Notes: generated by a model from the letters alone, not told the origin. Positions 1-12,765 are shown, counted from the stretch's first letter. The stretch is 64,000 nucleotides of DNA from Enoplolaimus lenunculus (GCA_030248215.1 JASANG010001674.1:1-64000); one strand, 5' to 3'. Numbers and translations are program-made.

Positions 1-150
1 AATACGAAAAGCGGTCCATATAAAGATCGGGGCGGAGAGTTGTTCTGCAAGACTAGAATAGAGTAAGCTTAAGCTTTAAACTAAATGTTTTGCTTGGCTT
101 AGACTTAGGCTTAGGTTCAGGTTTAAGTTTAGGAATATGTTTGTAATATG
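1..150. mobile_element. TTAGGC-bearing MITE, decayed copy
   Basis: Left-end relics (TCCATATAAAGATCGGGGCGG, slightly changed) are followed by GTAAGCTTAAGCTTTA and a run of TTAGGC-like units, the same order as the well-kept copies at 2144 and 31505. The right end is not recognisable. Confidence 0.6.
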
Positions 151-484
151 AAGCAATGAACGTATTCTTACGTCACTGTTGACTGTTCTCTGTTGAAAGC
201 GCGAATCTTACGCTTAACTGATTCAAACTCAACTGCGACTTTAGTTTACTCAAGTTGTCGCTACATTTTAAACACAAAAATGTTCCGAAATACCCGTAGT
301 ATTTGTTCAAATACAATACACGTGGTGTCAGTTTGTCGAGCGCCTTGTGGGGATTACAGATAACTTACAAAGAGCGATTTAACTTTCTTAAGGGGGCAAA
401 AATTATCCATGGTGTTGAAACTCTTGATCATTCGTTGTCTATTGCCTCACGGTAATGTATGCGGCATAAGAATTTATCCGATTA

Positions 485-768
485 CTGTAGTGACCCGAAT
501 AATAGGGGGGTGGTTGATATTTATTTGGCCTCTACAGAGGGTACCCTTTTGTTATTTGGTTACGGACTGTTATTTATTTTTAATCCGTGCACCGCCACCC
601 TTCGTTACTGATATATTCGGTACTGCAAGTATCCGTTGAATGAAACGTATATTTGTCTTGTGTCAATAGCTTGAGCGATAACGCAAGGTTTAAGAATGTA
701 CTTTCAAAACTAAGTATGTTTCAAAGTGTCGAACTCCTACCACTCCCCCATTATTCGGGTCACTACAG
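485..768. mobile_element. TA-flanked MITE (CTGTAGTGACCCG ends), internally deleted
   Basis: Inverted ends CTGTAGTGACCCGAATAA and TTATTCGGGTCACTACAG, with TA on both sides. The full family length is about 430 bp; this copy lacks much of its middle. The TA duplication and end style fit Tc1/mariner/pogo-type MITEs. Confidence 0.85.
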
Positions 769-1099
769 TATCAAATGATTTAATAGCACAAAGATATATG
801 AAAAGGTGCTCATTAGCTATTTCAAATAGTCTATTAGACGCGCATCAAAAACAAATTTTTTACGTTTTCGATTTAGTCTGTTGATTTGTAAATATTCTAC
901 CTTCAAAGCATAGTACAATCTCATCGTAGGCGAACGAGTGGATATCAAAGTACTTTGAGTAGTAAACATTTTGCACCTGACCCTTGTATTTACGACAATT
1001 GCTGGATGCTTTTAATTTTTTGCAATATCACAAACATTTTTGCATTTTACGCTGAAGCAATGCAAGTCTACGTTCGTTTTGTACTCTTGAGTTTGAGCA

Positions 1100-1369
1100 T
1101 TAACCCTTTCTCACATGAATATTTTCTATTCCCCTGAGACCTACTTTTATGCTAGGATTCGAACTCCAGTGACTGGAGTGGGAGGCGTATACCATCACCA
1201 CTCAGCTATAGGAGCTTGACGCTCGAGCCCGAGGGGGCTCTCACGTCTTGTGGTGATTTAGTACTATGTATTCGTGTTGCAATTGTTAAATACGGTGCGA
1301 TATATACTATTTAACGTATATACACTGCGCTTAGTTGCCTACAGGCAACTCAATGTGCGAAGGGGTTAA
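1100..1369 (-). mobile_element. TTAA-flanked piggyBac-like MITE with tRNA-like core
   Basis: TTAA at both borders, inverted ends CCCTTTCTCACAT / ATGTGCGAAGGGG, length 270 bp as in the other full copies. On the minus strand it contains an A box TAGCTGAGTGG (1198-1208) and a B box GTTCGAATCC (1155-1164), the two internal RNA polymerase III promoter elements of tRNA genes. Confidence 0.85.
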
Positions 1370-2143
1370 GTCTTATAATAATGAAAGATAAATGCCAGCG
1401 CTGCACGCCCCATATTAATTAGCATATATACATTGCATTCATGCTTAGTTTAAACAACAGCTGATTGATTGATTAAGCTAAACGTATCGAAGAATACTAC
1501 TGATGAATGGGTTAAAGTTGCTTGTAGGGCTGTAAGTGTAGATTAAGCATGTTCATAAACCGAAGCCTGTATCTAAGCAACAAAAATAGTCCAAAATCTA
1601 AACTTGCTTTTATGCAGTACCACCACAAACCGGACGTCTCCAACGTTCAGGAATAAAGACGAACTGGCTTTCCAATTTTGTCCAATTGTCGTTCGGATTA
1701 GCGTTAGGATGCTTAAAATGTTCTACACTCAGTCAATATTTGGTCCGAAACGGGATCGTCAAACTTCCAAGTCGTGGTTAAAGCCTATTTGTATCGATTT
1801 GAAAACACAATTATACGTATATTTGAAGAAGGCCTCATCGTTTTAGGCCCATTTAGGCTCTCAAAACGGAAATCTTAAACGTTCACAAACGAACACAAAT
1901 GTTTGGACGTGAAATCAGATGTGGCGGATTTATTAGAATTGTTTTAACGGTTCAGGTTTCAAATGGATAGCATTTTTAAACCAGTCTCAATCAGCTCATT
2001 TAGTATAATGGTTAATATAAATTTGTATTAGCTGAAACACAGCAAAAGGTGTTTAGCAGTACGGTGTTGGTTTATGTAAAATTTTTTGTCTGGTCGTATT
2101 AACGTTTACTATCATGAACCCCGTCGCATGCGATCCTGTTTTA

Positions 2144-2339
2144 GGCCCATGTAAACATCAGGGAGGGAACGTTTTTCTGTGGGACGGTAATAGAGTAAGC
2201 TTAAGCTTTAGACTAATTTTTTGGTTCGCTTAGGCTTAGGTGTAGGAATAAACTCATTCTTACGCTTTAGGCTTAGGCTTAGGCCGAGGCTTAGGAATAT
2301 GCTTTTAATACTGTTCCACCCATGTTTTATACATTGGCC
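2144..2339. mobile_element. TTAGGC-bearing MITE with exact 8-bp duplication
   Basis: Inverted ends GGCCCATGTAAA... and ...ACATTGGCC. The 8-bp flanks are identical (CTGTTTTA at 2136-2143 and 2340-2347). The interior holds two blocks of TTAGGC-type units separated by AATAAACTCATTCTTACG. This is the best-defined copy of the family. Confidence 0.9.
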
Positions 2340-2516
2340 CTGTTTTATTTGAGATTTAATTTGAAACTACATTTTTAACCCCAACCTTTTGGTTGGGATG
2401 CGTTTATCTTCATATTTAGTGATAGGAACTTGACGCTTGAGCGTTATTGGGCTTTCACGTCTTGCGGAGATTTTGCGTTGTATTTATATATGAGTTGCGG
2501 ACATATTTTTTGCACT

Positions 2517-2840
2517 TGGTTGCACCAAGAGTCGATAATGGTTTCAACAAGAGTGTGCAACTGGGTACATTCTGTGTCCAAATGAATGTACCAGGTACGC
2601 GTTGCATTTTTCCCTACCCCCCTCATTTGGGGGGTGTTGAAACCTTGAACCCAGGCAAATACTGTTGCGATACACAGTGCAAACATTGTTCGATTGTTTT
2701 CTTGATTTAGGTTTAACTGAGTTCTCTGTGCAGTTGACCCCCTAAATAAGAGGGGTATGGGTAAAACGCAACGCGCGGTGGTACTTTTTATGACGGGTAT
2801 TTTTGGAAATTGCACACTCTTATTATCGACCCTTGGTTGC
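2517..2840. mobile_element. CACTCTT-ended MITE with C/G-tract blocks
   Basis: Related inverted ends TGGTTGCACCAAGAGTCGAT and ATCGACCCTTGGTTGCA, inner pair AAGAGTGTGCAA / TTGCACACTCTT. Further in are mirror blocks of five to six C and G. The same organisation occurs at 26900, 27245 and 49307. Confidence 0.75.
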
Positions 2841-3054
2841 ATTTACTGTGCTCTGTGTGGGAATCGTTACACGTGCCAGAGCTAATTGATCCCAGGCACG
2901 AGAATTTTTCAGAACACAAAGAAAATAAACTAAACCGGGCCAACTTATCATCGTTAAATGGATTTCCTTGGATTTATACATTGACGTAAAGTTAAAAATC
3001 CATAGTCGCTTTGGTGTGCTTATAGAGCACTTCTGCAAAATTTAAGCATCATCC

Positions 3055-3160
3055 GTATGACTGGTACATATTTTCAAATGCGTATAGTACCTGTCACCAG
3101 TAAGTGACAAATTTGCAAAATAACGAACTCAGTACAGATCGCAAAATTTAGGCTAAGTAA
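3055..3160. repeat. Scrap of the GTATTCTCAAATG family
   Basis: TTTTCAAATGCGTATAGTACC and CACCAGTAAGTGACAAATTTG resemble the left half of the fuller copy at 20571. There is no right end. Confidence 0.45.
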
Positions 3161-3393
3161 ATGAGATGTAGAAAATTTGCTTGATTTTTAAGCTTTATTT
3201 ATTTACCGATTCGAAAGTTAATTGCATCAGCTGATGATTGGTGTCAGACACGTTTTCCAATGCCAAACAATCTTAAACGCAATGCACTGATTTTGCGAAC
3301 AAATTAAATTATAAACTTATCCAAATCATAATTTAAAAACGAACGCGGAACTTATTTTTAAATAAAAAGACTTCTGATAATAAAATCAAATAA

Positions 3394-3519
3394 ATGGATA
3401 CTACGCAACTGCCAGTTATTTCATTACCGAGCGGCGATCAGGAACAAGTGGAAGACGAACCAACGCTGCATCAAAATGAACGCCTAAAAGTGATCAAACG
3501 TTCCTCGTTTCAAAGTCAG
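3394..3519 (+). CDS. Candidate exon 1, N-terminal extension
   Basis: The ATG follows an A-rich context (AAATAAATGG) and opens 42 codons beginning MDTTQLPVISLPSGDQEQ, an acidic stretch followed by a basic end (RLKVIKRSSFQSQ). The donor is CAG|GTGAAC in phase 0. Read without splicing, the frame stops about ten codons later, so it only makes sense as an exon. The next in-phase exon is at 4682. No homologous sequence is recognised. Linking it to NALCN is inferred from phase alone; it could be the first exon of another gene. Confidence 0.45.
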
Positions 3520-4681
3520 GTGAACTCTCTCACATGGATTATTTGACAATTTGAGAATATTTTGTAGTGGATTGCAAAACTCGCAATCTTAACAGCGCAC
3601 GTGTACTTATATTTACTACCTGCCCCATTTCACACGTGCAAGTTTTCCAACGAGAACTTGGTGTTGTAAGTTCAATTTGAATCTTTTTAGGGTTTTCAAA
3701 CAAAACCAGCAATTGAATAAGCTTAGGAGAGGGATTTCTGATGTTTCGGCAGGTTTCGAGTGATATAAAATTGACATTAACTACCAGCTCAACGAAAGAA
3801 AAGAGTAAATTAATTGCTTGACAAGCAACTTCAATATTACTCTTTGCTGGAGTTATTTTAGTTGTGTTATATAAACGTTAACCTGAGGAAGTTTCGCTTC
3901 GAAATTAATAGAATTGTTCACGCTTGGGTTGAAAGTTGATGTACGAACAGTGAAGGTCTGATAAGAATTGTCTGTTTTTCCTTGGCTTTTTATCAGTCAC
4001 ATCAGAACAATGGCAGATCCATGTTAGCTCGGGGGATTTGGGTTCCTACCATCTTAGCCCCCTTTTCTGTATAGCGCTCTGTAACGTCGATTCATTTAAC
4101 CAATCAAATCTGTACGAGCGATATAAGCCAAACACAAAACAAACCGTTAAACTGAATAATCCTGCTGGAACAGATACAAATAGGATTTCGTTTTAATCCA
4201 TTATAAAATTATTAGCAGAAGCGGATCCAAAGTTTTATGATGAGGGGAGTGGGCTGGCAAATATTATGAAACGAATAATTGTAACGTAGCGACCGTGTCA
4301 TTTTATCACCAAAAAATTTTCTGAGAGCGGAAAATTCTAAGGTAGGCGGAATCTTACCGTTTCAACGCAAAAAATGCTGCGGGAAAAATTGTAAATAATT
4401 GTAAGATAGGGACCTTACCATGTTAACACAAAATAATTTCCGATGGGGGGGAGCGCGTACGCCACCTTCTTTGAATCCGCTAGTGATTATGTACAATAAG
4501 CCGATGTATTTTTAAAATATCCCATTCACCAATGAGAACAATAAACCCTTAACGAGACTGCATCATCCCAATGTTGATTTGTAAGCTTTTAGTCGATATT
4601 TTTTGCGTTTATCTATGCTACATGAAATGTTGAAGATCATCCAACTTTACACTGTTTCTAATAACCTTTAATCATCGTTAG

Positions 4682-4844
4682 GATGAACGCAAACCATCTG
4701 CAATTTTACGAAATTCTGCTATATTTCAATACCGACGGAGTGCTTGTGAAGTGTCTTCTTCATCAACGTCCAAATTTGTCGCACAGACCCGGCAGTTCGC
4801 TTGTTCTGCATTCGTTGACCGTTTGGAAACACAAAATAAAAGAA
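4682..4844 (+). CDS. Candidate exon 2, N-terminal extension
   Basis: An acceptor (ATCATCGTTAG) opens 54 codons plus one base without a stop, ending at a consensus donor GTAAGT. The peptide starts DERKPSAILRNSAIFQYRR and contains a serine run (EVSSSSTSK) and a basic tail (RLETQNKR), like a disordered cytoplasmic segment. It accepts phase 0 from exon 1 and leaves phase 1 for exon 3. A TTAGGC-bearing element begins 40 bases after the donor. I recognise no domain. The coding look plus two fitting splice sites make it more convincing than exon 1. Confidence 0.5.
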
Positions 4845-4884
4845 GTAAGTTTTTTTGCGTGACACCCGTTTAAATAAAAGTTTT

Positions 4885-5121
4885 GGCCCATGAATACAAC
4901 AGGGCCGGAACAGTAGTATAAGCATATTCTTAAGCCTAAGCCTAAGCCTAAGCCTAAGCCTAAGCGTAAGGATGAGCCTATTTCTAAGCCTAAGCCTAAG
5001 CGTAAGGATGAGCCTATTCCTAAGCCTAAGCCTAAGCCTCAGCAAAAAAGTTAGTCTAAACTTAAATTGACTAATTCGGTCCCGCCGGAAAACGATCTGG
5101 CCCTTGTTCTATACATGGGCC
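4885..5121. mobile_element. TTAGGC-bearing MITE with exact 8-bp duplication
   Basis: Ends GGCCCATG / CATGGGCC, flanked by AAAGTTTT on both sides (4877-4884 and 5122-5129). The interior is CCTAAG units (TTAGGC reversed) in two blocks joined by CGTAAGGATGAGCCTATTCC. It sits 40 bases after the exon 2 donor. Confidence 0.9.
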
Positions 5122-5546
5122 AAAGTTTTGGTTGTTATACAACACGTGACACGTTTAAGGTTAAGGCTTAGGTTTAGACTGTGGTTTACGCTTTAGGTAA
5201 ATCTATACACAAATGTTTGGGTTTAAACTCAAATAAGTCTTTTTCCAAACCTAAAACATAAGCCTAAGCCTAAGCGATGCTCTTCAAGCTTGTACGGTTT
5301 ATTGCAGAAGAGCCATGCAATAGCAATTATACATACATATGCATATATACATACATATATATAAGTTTATAAAATTATATGAAAATAACTTTAATTCAGC
5401 TAAATTTTTAAGCTGCGGTTAACAACTACAGGTTTTCAGAAACAAGAATTGTATTATACTTTGCATTGTGGCACGTTTCCGTTTTACCTAAATAAACTTG
5501 CGGCGCGAGACGTGGTTCTGCACCGAAATGAGTTGTTCAGAGAGTA

Positions 5547-5748
5547 CACTGCAAAAAATGGTGAGTCAAATTGATTCTCTACGAAATAAGCTTTACGAGA
5601 CTACACACAAATTCGACTCCGCCAGAGTCACTTTTGACTCACTAAGCCGCACGTTTGACTCTGGCGGAGTAGAATTTGACTCAGTTTGTGTAGTCTCGTA
5701 AAGCTTATTTCGAAGATAGTCAATTTGACACACAATTTTATGCTGTGC
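5547..5748. mobile_element. Foldback element, 85-bp arms
   Basis: The two halves are inverted copies: GGTGAGTCAAATTGATTCTC ... arms running through ACGAGACTACACA, with a small loop near TGACTCACTAAGC. Outer ends CACTGCAAAAAA / TGCTGTG. Many GACTC/GAGTC motifs occur inside. Copies at 12872 and 39322. Confidence 0.85.
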
Positions 5749-6456
5749 AACAAATTCTGTTGTCACAAAAAAAGGCTACAGGGTAGTTAAATGCCCGAAA
5801 AATGTGAAATTTGGAAACGTCCGTCATCAGCCCAAACCATCACATTTATGAAAGATATAACATGATAACACTCAGTTTAGTGTTTTTGTTCCGAAGTTAT
5901 TGTAAAATTTGGTATTTTAATTTCCCATATGTTTCAATTAAAATTGCGTTTGCATCAGTCAGATTTGTGTGTTTATATATTACTGTCTTGCAGAAATTCC
6001 AAATACAGGGGTTCGAAGAACAACTTTTCCTTCAAAACTATCAGAAGTCCAGATTCTAGATGCATATTAAATTTTACTTAATTAAAAAATTCTAATTATA
6101 TAAATTTTATAGCTTCCTGCTCGCTGCTCAATTGATTCAGGGTGTCCACGCCTTTTGAATACTTCACTGATGCCGCTGATTCTATAGGAAAGTCCGGCCA
6201 TATTTGGCCAGTATCCGAACAGTTAAACATTTAACCACTGGAGCATTTTCCACCCACATTTAAAAAGTTTAGATTTTGCGTGCTTTTAATAATAAGATGC
6301 CTACAGGCGCTAATATATTAAAGGACACAAGAGCAATACAAATATTTTCAAGTATATGACACGAACCATGTTTAAATCGATGCACAGGAAAAAAGTTTAT
6401 TATTTATAACTAGAAAATGAAGCAATGAGGGCCAACTTAAAATTGTTTGGTACTAC

Positions 6457-7610
6457 CAGGGTGTAAACGGATAGTTAAAATAACGAAAACGGAAACGAAT
6501 ATCAAAATATCGGAAACGGAAACGAATATCAAAATATCGGAAACGGAAACGGAAAACGGATATTGAAGCACAAATGGTTCAAAATCGTTTTATTTTTCTG
6601 CCAATTGAGGCGTGCAAACAGGGTTGTTGGCTGGAACAAAATATACCGGAAAAAATGGGGTTTTTTATTTTTTCCCATTTTTTCTGAGGGGATAGAAAAA
6701 ATTGAAAAAGTGGAAAAATATTAAATGATTCTTTAATATAATTTGCAACTATATATGTATATGATATAAAAAACGTTTTTAGATGACATGTAACTAATTT
6801 ACATGCAATATATTAACAGTGACCGTGTGTATATATGTCAACCAGGACACATTATATATCCGAAAAGAGCCAAAATTTCAGCATATGAATATATAAATGG
6901 ATTTTAGAATTGAAGCTTTGCCACTAGAGTTAATGTGAAAAAACCCAAAATTGTCTTGAATATAATATATTCTTACAAAAAAAACAAAAAGTGTGACTTG
7001 TTTATCTCGCTCCACTCATGAGTTTCTGATGTTCTGATGAGCTTCCCCGATTATTCCACGTCAAAACTTAAATTTGTAAAAAATTCAACTTTTGAGATCC
7101 CAAATTTCCTCATTGGACCCAATATTCTTTGTCGAAAAACTACATAGGGAAAGTCATGATAAGATCAAATATGTAAAAGTTTCAAAATCCAAGCATTTTT
7201 GGGCAAACGCCGGCTAAGGGCGGGATAATTGATCACTCAGATAAAGAATTGATTTTTTCCATTTTATTTCATTTTTTTCGGAAAAGTGAAAAATAATTCA
7301 TTTGTTTCCGATCATAATTTCTTTCCAGAAAAGACAACCCTGCGTGCAAATATTCAACGGTTTTTTAAAAATTTTAAAGAAATAATGGCGGATGCATCGA
7401 AATTTTTAAGATTTTGGATGAATTTAGTAATTTTTATTCTATTTCAAACAATTGCAGCATATCTGTAGCGACGAATTGCAAGATATTACGTGATTTATAA
7501 CTAATTTTGAACATAAAAAACAGAATTTCCATTATTTCTATAACGGAAACGAAAAGGGGAACGGATTTTTACCGGAAACAAAATGGAAACGAATATCGGG
7601 TTACACCCTG
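6457..7610. mobile_element. hAT-like element with AAACGG arrays
   Basis: Ends CAGGGTGTAAACGGAT / ATCGGGTTACACCCTG. Flanking 8-mers GGTACTAC and GTTAATAC agree at 6 of 8 positions. Both end regions are runs of GGAAACG, i.e. repeated AAACGG. The 1.15-kb interior has no transposase frame. Bases 7040-7230 are related to the foldback at 18330. Confidence 0.75.
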
Positions 7611-7659
7611 GTTAATACCATGTTTGGATTTGCCCATGTTAATTATAGGGGCCAGCCCA

Positions 7660-7765
7660 CTATACGTTAGGGAGACTAGGGACTTATAGACTGGGAAGTT
7701 TAGGCTTACGCTTAAAATTAAGCTTAAGGTCAGATTAAAGTTTAGGCTTGGGTCAAGGTTAAAAT
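7660..7765. repeat. Decayed TTAGGC-type patch
   Basis: Degenerate TTAGGCTTACGC, AAGCTTAAGG and TTTAGGCTTGGG units without recognisable ends. Confidence 0.4.
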
Positions 7766-8504
7766 GAAAAGGCAGACCCGGATAATTAACTTCGGCCCAG
7801 TTTTTATCATTGACGCTATAGATGTTTCATGATTTGTCGAAGTTCAGCTGGTAGACCAGGAATGTTTTTAGCTTCTTGAGTCATTGTGAGATAAAACGCG
7901 GATAGCAAGAGATATAAGTGGTTCTCCAAGTATATACATTTTCTGTAGTCATCAAACCAGGTTGGTTATCAAGATAGCAAGTCCAACTGAGTCAGTAAAC
8001 CAATCCTTGACCAAGGCAGTTCCACAACCTGAAATTCATAATACAGGGTGCAACGTGAGTGAACCCTGACCTCAGAACCATCGTCATTCAGTTATGAATG
8101 CGTATCGCCGGGGATTTATCCTACTCACAAGTTGTTTAATGAACAGTATTCACAGACCAGCCGTAGCAGCGTTGCCGTTTCAGCTTGTGAGCACGCAAGA
8201 ATTTGCTTCAGTCGAAATTGAAACACCCTTTTTAGTGAGATTTTAGTTTCAATTTGCTGTATTTCATACAACCATGGAAGAACTTTGAACGCTATAATTA
8301 CAGCTATTGGCATGAAGTTTTAAGGCTAAAGTCGAGGCAGGGTACAGGGAGTATGGCTGGTTTATGGTTTCGCTTGTGCCCAGACAACAAGTTTTCTATG
8401 CTTCACAAGCGGAGTTCGTGGAAATAGACGCCGTTATAAAACTGAGCAGCTACAAAATATGCTTATTTTAAAACCAACTTTACCAGTTTTTGGGTACAGC
8501 TAAT

Positions 8505-8664
8505 CGGGCCCGTAGCGAAGGGGGGCCAGGGGGCTCAGCTCCGTCTGGAAGTTTTTGCCCCCCCTAGAAAGTTTTCAACCTTGCTTATAACTCATGGAAA
8601 ACCCTTGAATGGCCCTACTGAAAATTTTTAGCCCCTCTAGCAAGGTGAGCTGGCTACGGGCTTG
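8505..8664. mobile_element. hAT-like MITE with exact 8-bp duplication
   Basis: Ends CGGGCCCGTAGC / GCTACGGGCTTG; flanks CAGCTAAT on both sides (8497-8504, 8665-8672). The interior holds GGGGGGCCAGGGGGCTCAGC and a CCCCCCTAGAAAG block. A sister copy at 15635 also has an 8-bp duplication. Confidence 0.85.
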
Positions 8665-9160
8665 CAGCTAATGCGGCTAGTTTTAGTGCACAAGTTGCAT
8701 TAAATTGGCGATATTTTCTATTTTCGCAGATAAACTAAATTTACATATTTGATAACCTATACAACAGCCATTGTAATTTTTCAGACCAACTTAAATTCTG
8801 GCAACGGCAGACAGCTGACCTTTGGTTCTGGTAAAATTTTGGTGAAATTTTCAATTTCACTGTTATTTTTTGTACTTTATCTTTGGTTCAAAACATTGAT
8901 AAACGGACAGAAATAGCATAAATAAATATTTGATCACTAAACACAGAATAACATATTCGTTTATCAAAACCCTGTGTTATTATCACGTAAAGCTTGCGTT
9001 TTCAATTCGTTCAAAAATTAATACAAAACAAAATTAGTCTCATATTTCAGCTGAGTATTGAGCAGTTGTATCAGTTTCATCTTGGATGGTTCACGGCCAA
9101 GTGAAACTTCATTTTCCAATTAACAGTTCACAAAGACCGGCGCCGTAAATGTATAAATAG

Positions 9161-9537
9161 CAGGATACAACCGGAGGTGTGCCTCCGGGTCCTGCTCTGG
9201 CAGAAAATCGGCCTCCGACTCCGGCTCCGGCTCCGTTAGAATTTTTGCTGGAGGTTCCGGCAATTTCGGTAGTACAAATTCTGCATAATTTTGCAAAATT
9301 TATCTATTTAGCGCGTTTCGTTTTAATACTTTTGTCACAATTTTCAGGAAAGAATTTCTGGAATTTCGCAGAAAATTAGCGTAAAACTGAACAACTCAAC
9401 AACATATTTCAGATATTGGCTAAAATTAACTATTTATCCATCATTTTTACTACCGAATTTCGCCTCACCTCTAGCTCCGGCAAGTTTCGTTGACCTCCGG
9501 TTCCGGCTCCGCATTTTTCACCTCCGGTTGCACCCTG
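9161..9537. mobile_element. hAT-like MITE with CCGGCT array, exact 8-bp duplication
   Basis: Ends CAGGATACAACCGGAGGTG / CACCTCCGGTTGCACCCTG; flanks ATAAATAG on both sides (9153-9160, 9538-9545). Next to the left end is CCGACTCCGGCTCCGGCT, and next to the right end are related CCTCCGGTTCCGG units. Confidence 0.88.
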
Positions 9538-10791
9538 ATAAATAGCATGTGCACACCAATGGTTGCGTTTCATTAATAAAAACTAGCCGACATTTTCAAA
9601 TAATTGGCGAAACGTAGCATGGTATTTAGACCTCGAGAGCCAACTGAGCATCATATTTTTATCGAAAATTTTTGAGACAGGACATCGTAAAAATTGCTGT
9701 GATTTTGGTTTGTCTATATATCTATATATAATTAAAGCTGGAATACCCAACATACGTATTGTGGGCAATTTCCCAGTATTAATTTGCTTACAATGAATTT
9801 TTAGAACACAAACGTGTTTGCTCTTTGAAAAGAAAGTCTGCATACAGATGTTTAAACTTTAAAGAAAAAAGCCTCTGACTCAAAAAGATTTAGGGTTTGT
9901 CCGCTTTAGGAGTTGACTACTAGGGACAATGTTGATCCATGCGACATAGCGAAGGTTCAGGTTGTAAGGGTTTTATCTTCTCAATTAACTTAGATAATTC
10001 TTACCGCGATGCCAACAACATTTTGCCATTCTGTTTCTTAGCGGCAGAATGTATGCACAGGTGATGTTTCCCACGCTTCAGTGCTTCTGGTGGTTTGCAA
10101 TTTTTAACTTTATTCCTTTGTTACTAAACTTTTAAAATTGTTATGAACTGTTGGATCCGGAAACTTCTCATGGAACAGACCCCGTGATACATAGCAGTTC
10201 AAAAGATTGCAGCGAATCGAGCGAAAATCTGAGTACTACATCGTAATGCAAAGTTTTGGTTTTGATTTCTGTTGCGAGGGGATACAAGACATGCGGATGC
10301 CCTGAATCGTCAGTGTAGTTATGGATTGCAGTTTGAAAATTTTGACTAATTTCTAGTTTAGTATAAGTAAAGATGGAGACTAAAAAGTCCGACCCGGGTG
10401 ATCTCGAAAGAAATTTACAAGGCTGTCATGCGGTTAAAATGATAATATACCCTATACATTGAACCATCAAATATATGTAAATGAATAGATCCTAAGTGTT
10501 GAGATGCTGGTTAGACTTTGCCAAATTTATATCAACAGAAATTGCGCTATTCAAATCAACAGCGGTTGATTTATTCGTTTTAGTTTATATTCACGAAACT
10601 GATATTAATAATCGCTATCAGTAAAAGTTGGTAAATCTAAAGTTGCTAAATATGCCACATGTCAGTTTAGGTGATAATTAGGACCTACAACTTGAACAAA
10701 ATATTGAAGTTTATCATCTTCCCGTTAAGCGCGATACGCAGGATTTTTTGGACGTTTGTCATAGTTTGTCATACAAGTTTCGGCCCATGTT

Positions 10792-10976
10792 TCTGTAAGG
10801 GGCGTCCAGGTTTCCGGTGGGTCCATAACACAGTAGTTTTAGATTGTAGATAACATTTTTTGCTTAGGCTTATAGGCTTAGGCTTAGGAACACATTTTTC
10901 CAACGGTTAGAAATAGGCTTTTAGGCTTAGGAATACGCTTAATCTACTGTTACGCCCCCTTAAAGTAACATTGGCC
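10792..10976. mobile_element. TTAGGC-bearing MITE, AAAGTAACAT subfamily
   Basis: Ends GGCCCATG / AAAGTAACATTGGCC; flanks CAAGTTTC on both sides (10784-10791, 10977-10984). Interior TTAGGC units with AATACGCTTAATCTACTG, a spacer typical of this subfamily. Confidence 0.88.
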
Positions 10977-11577
10977 CAAGTTTCTATACAATACATCTTT
11001 TAAGGGTTATATAATGTTACAAAACTTTACCAACCAAGTCTGCAGTTCCGCTGGGTGGTAAAGGCGCCTCCTGGATTATCATCCTGTGCAGATGATTCCA
11101 CGAAGCAAATCAGATTTAGCGAAATTGATATTCATAGATATTTTGAAACGAAATTAAAGCCTATGACGAGCGCAGGGTATTCTCGTGGCCATGTGCAGTA
11201 GCCTAGTAACACTACTAAAAATCTGATAACATTGACATTAGTAGCAGGAATACATTAAAAATATGTTTCATAAGCGGCGCCAAATTTATTAAGTCCCCTT
11301 ATCCCTTACTGTGACCGTACGGGGCGTTCGAGTTGCGGTACCCACGACACTGAGACAGGGCAAACGACAGTAAACATTCTCTCGCACTGCATTGATCTCA
11401 TACATTTGGTTTTGCATTTATTGCAATAACGGAAACCCCAGAGCGTCAGTGCGAAACTGCAAATATTTTTGTGCATTTTCCGTCATTTAGTTGGTCAAAA
11501 TTCGGATTGACTCAACGAACAATCAGACACTTTACAGAATCAAATATAATTTTTGTGATTAAAATTATAGGCATTTT

Positions 11578-12160
11578 ATTGAGCGAAGCGGAGTTTTGCA
11601 AAGCGTTTTATATTTTGTACTCTGGGGTTGAAAGCTGGATGTCCATCCGTCCGTCTGCCGTCTGTTTGTCTGTCCGTCCGAAAAGAATCTCAGGAACAGC
11701 TGAACCGATTTTGATAAACTTTTTTGTTTGAAAGCCAATAGTCCTGGGGTGTTAACCGCGCATTTGCGTTTTAAAATTTGGAGCCGTTTATTAGCTACAG
11801 GCTAATTTGCATTATTAATTAAGCCTAAATTAGGTCTTTTTACATTATTTCACTAATTATTACAGCTCAAGCAATCTAGTTTCAGCGTAAAAGGGTTTTC
11901 GGGTGCGCGAAATCTGAATAGACTGTTTACAAACCGCCAAAACCGATAATTGAGTAGTTAGCTAATAGATAATTTGTATATTAGCAAAGTTTATAAGCCT
12001 AAATTAGGATTTTTTACAATATGTCACTAATTATTAAGGTTAAAAGCAATATAATTCCTTCACTAAAAAACTTTTAGGTTCGAGGAATTTGAATAAATTG
12101 TGTACCCACCTTCAAAATATTAGCATAACTGCTTACGTGTGTTCGAGCTTCGCTCAATAC
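11578..12160. repeat. Repeat with GAGCGAAGC inverted ends
   Basis: ATTGAGCGAAGC near the left and GCTTCGCTCAAT near the right form inverted ends. A (CCGT)-like patch (GTCCATCCGTCCGTCTGCC) and two related AAATTAGG...TTTTTACA half-copies lie inside. Probably a MITE; family unknown. Confidence 0.5.
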
Positions 12161-12765
12161 ATGTCGTCCCACTACGACTGGTATTTAATAGTGGACTCCG
12201 AAACATTTTGTGAAAAATTAGTAAGGTCTCTCCTATTCTTCAAAAGTTCAATTTTGTAAGGTTTATACAAATTTGTTTGTATCAGTCTGCGTTAGAACCC
12301 TCAAAGCGTTTTGCCTGCGGTGCTGTATGCATGGCCCGTTTAATTACAATTACGGTCGGCAAATTGCAAGTCGTGCGTGCCACCCATGTGAACGTTTTTA
12401 CTTCTCCAACAAGCGTAGTCAGGATGTTTTTAGCACCAGGCTTTAAGACTCAAGCATTACTGTAACTCCTGGTTGACTAAATATTTTGCAATTGGTAATC
12501 TTAGCTACACATCTGTGTCACATGACCATGGTCGTTCCTTCTTAAGACACCCCGCATCCGATGAATCAGTTAGATTAGCATGTACATATAACAAATCTCA
12601 AATAGCAATGCTTTTATTATTATCACTAAACGTTGGCTGAAACTGACTATTGATTGTATCGAGTTAGTTGGATGGAACAGGGAATCAAGCAGACGTTGAT
12701 TTGACTTGGAGCGCCAGGTATGTACTGTTAATTTTGTATGTATCATAAAAAATGTATTTTAAACG

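Larger units (their letters stand above)
1..3393. other. 5' flank of the gene, repeat-filled
   Basis: No coding exon is recognised before 3394. The stretch holds several mobile-element copies listed separately (485-768, 1100-1369, 2144-2339, 2517-2840). The first 150 bases are a decayed TTAGGC-type element. Bases 1370-2135 and 2850-3390 are AT-rich and show nothing I can assign. No convincing TATA or initiator arrangement stands out just upstream of the ATG at 3394. Confidence 0.6.

Noticed and set aside
1100-1369. tRNA gene inside the TTAA element
   Set aside because: Boxes are present, but the stems do not pair as in a tRNA and the unit always lies inside the same 270-bp element.
4719-5045. 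Leu/Arg-repeat open frame on the minus strand (and similar ones at 41230 and 14027)
   Set aside because: The LRLRLR and LGLGLG products are translations of TTAGGC arrays.
11471-11731. A frame containing SVCLSVRPKR
   Set aside because: It is a translation of the CCGT-rich repeat patch in the 11578-12160 element.
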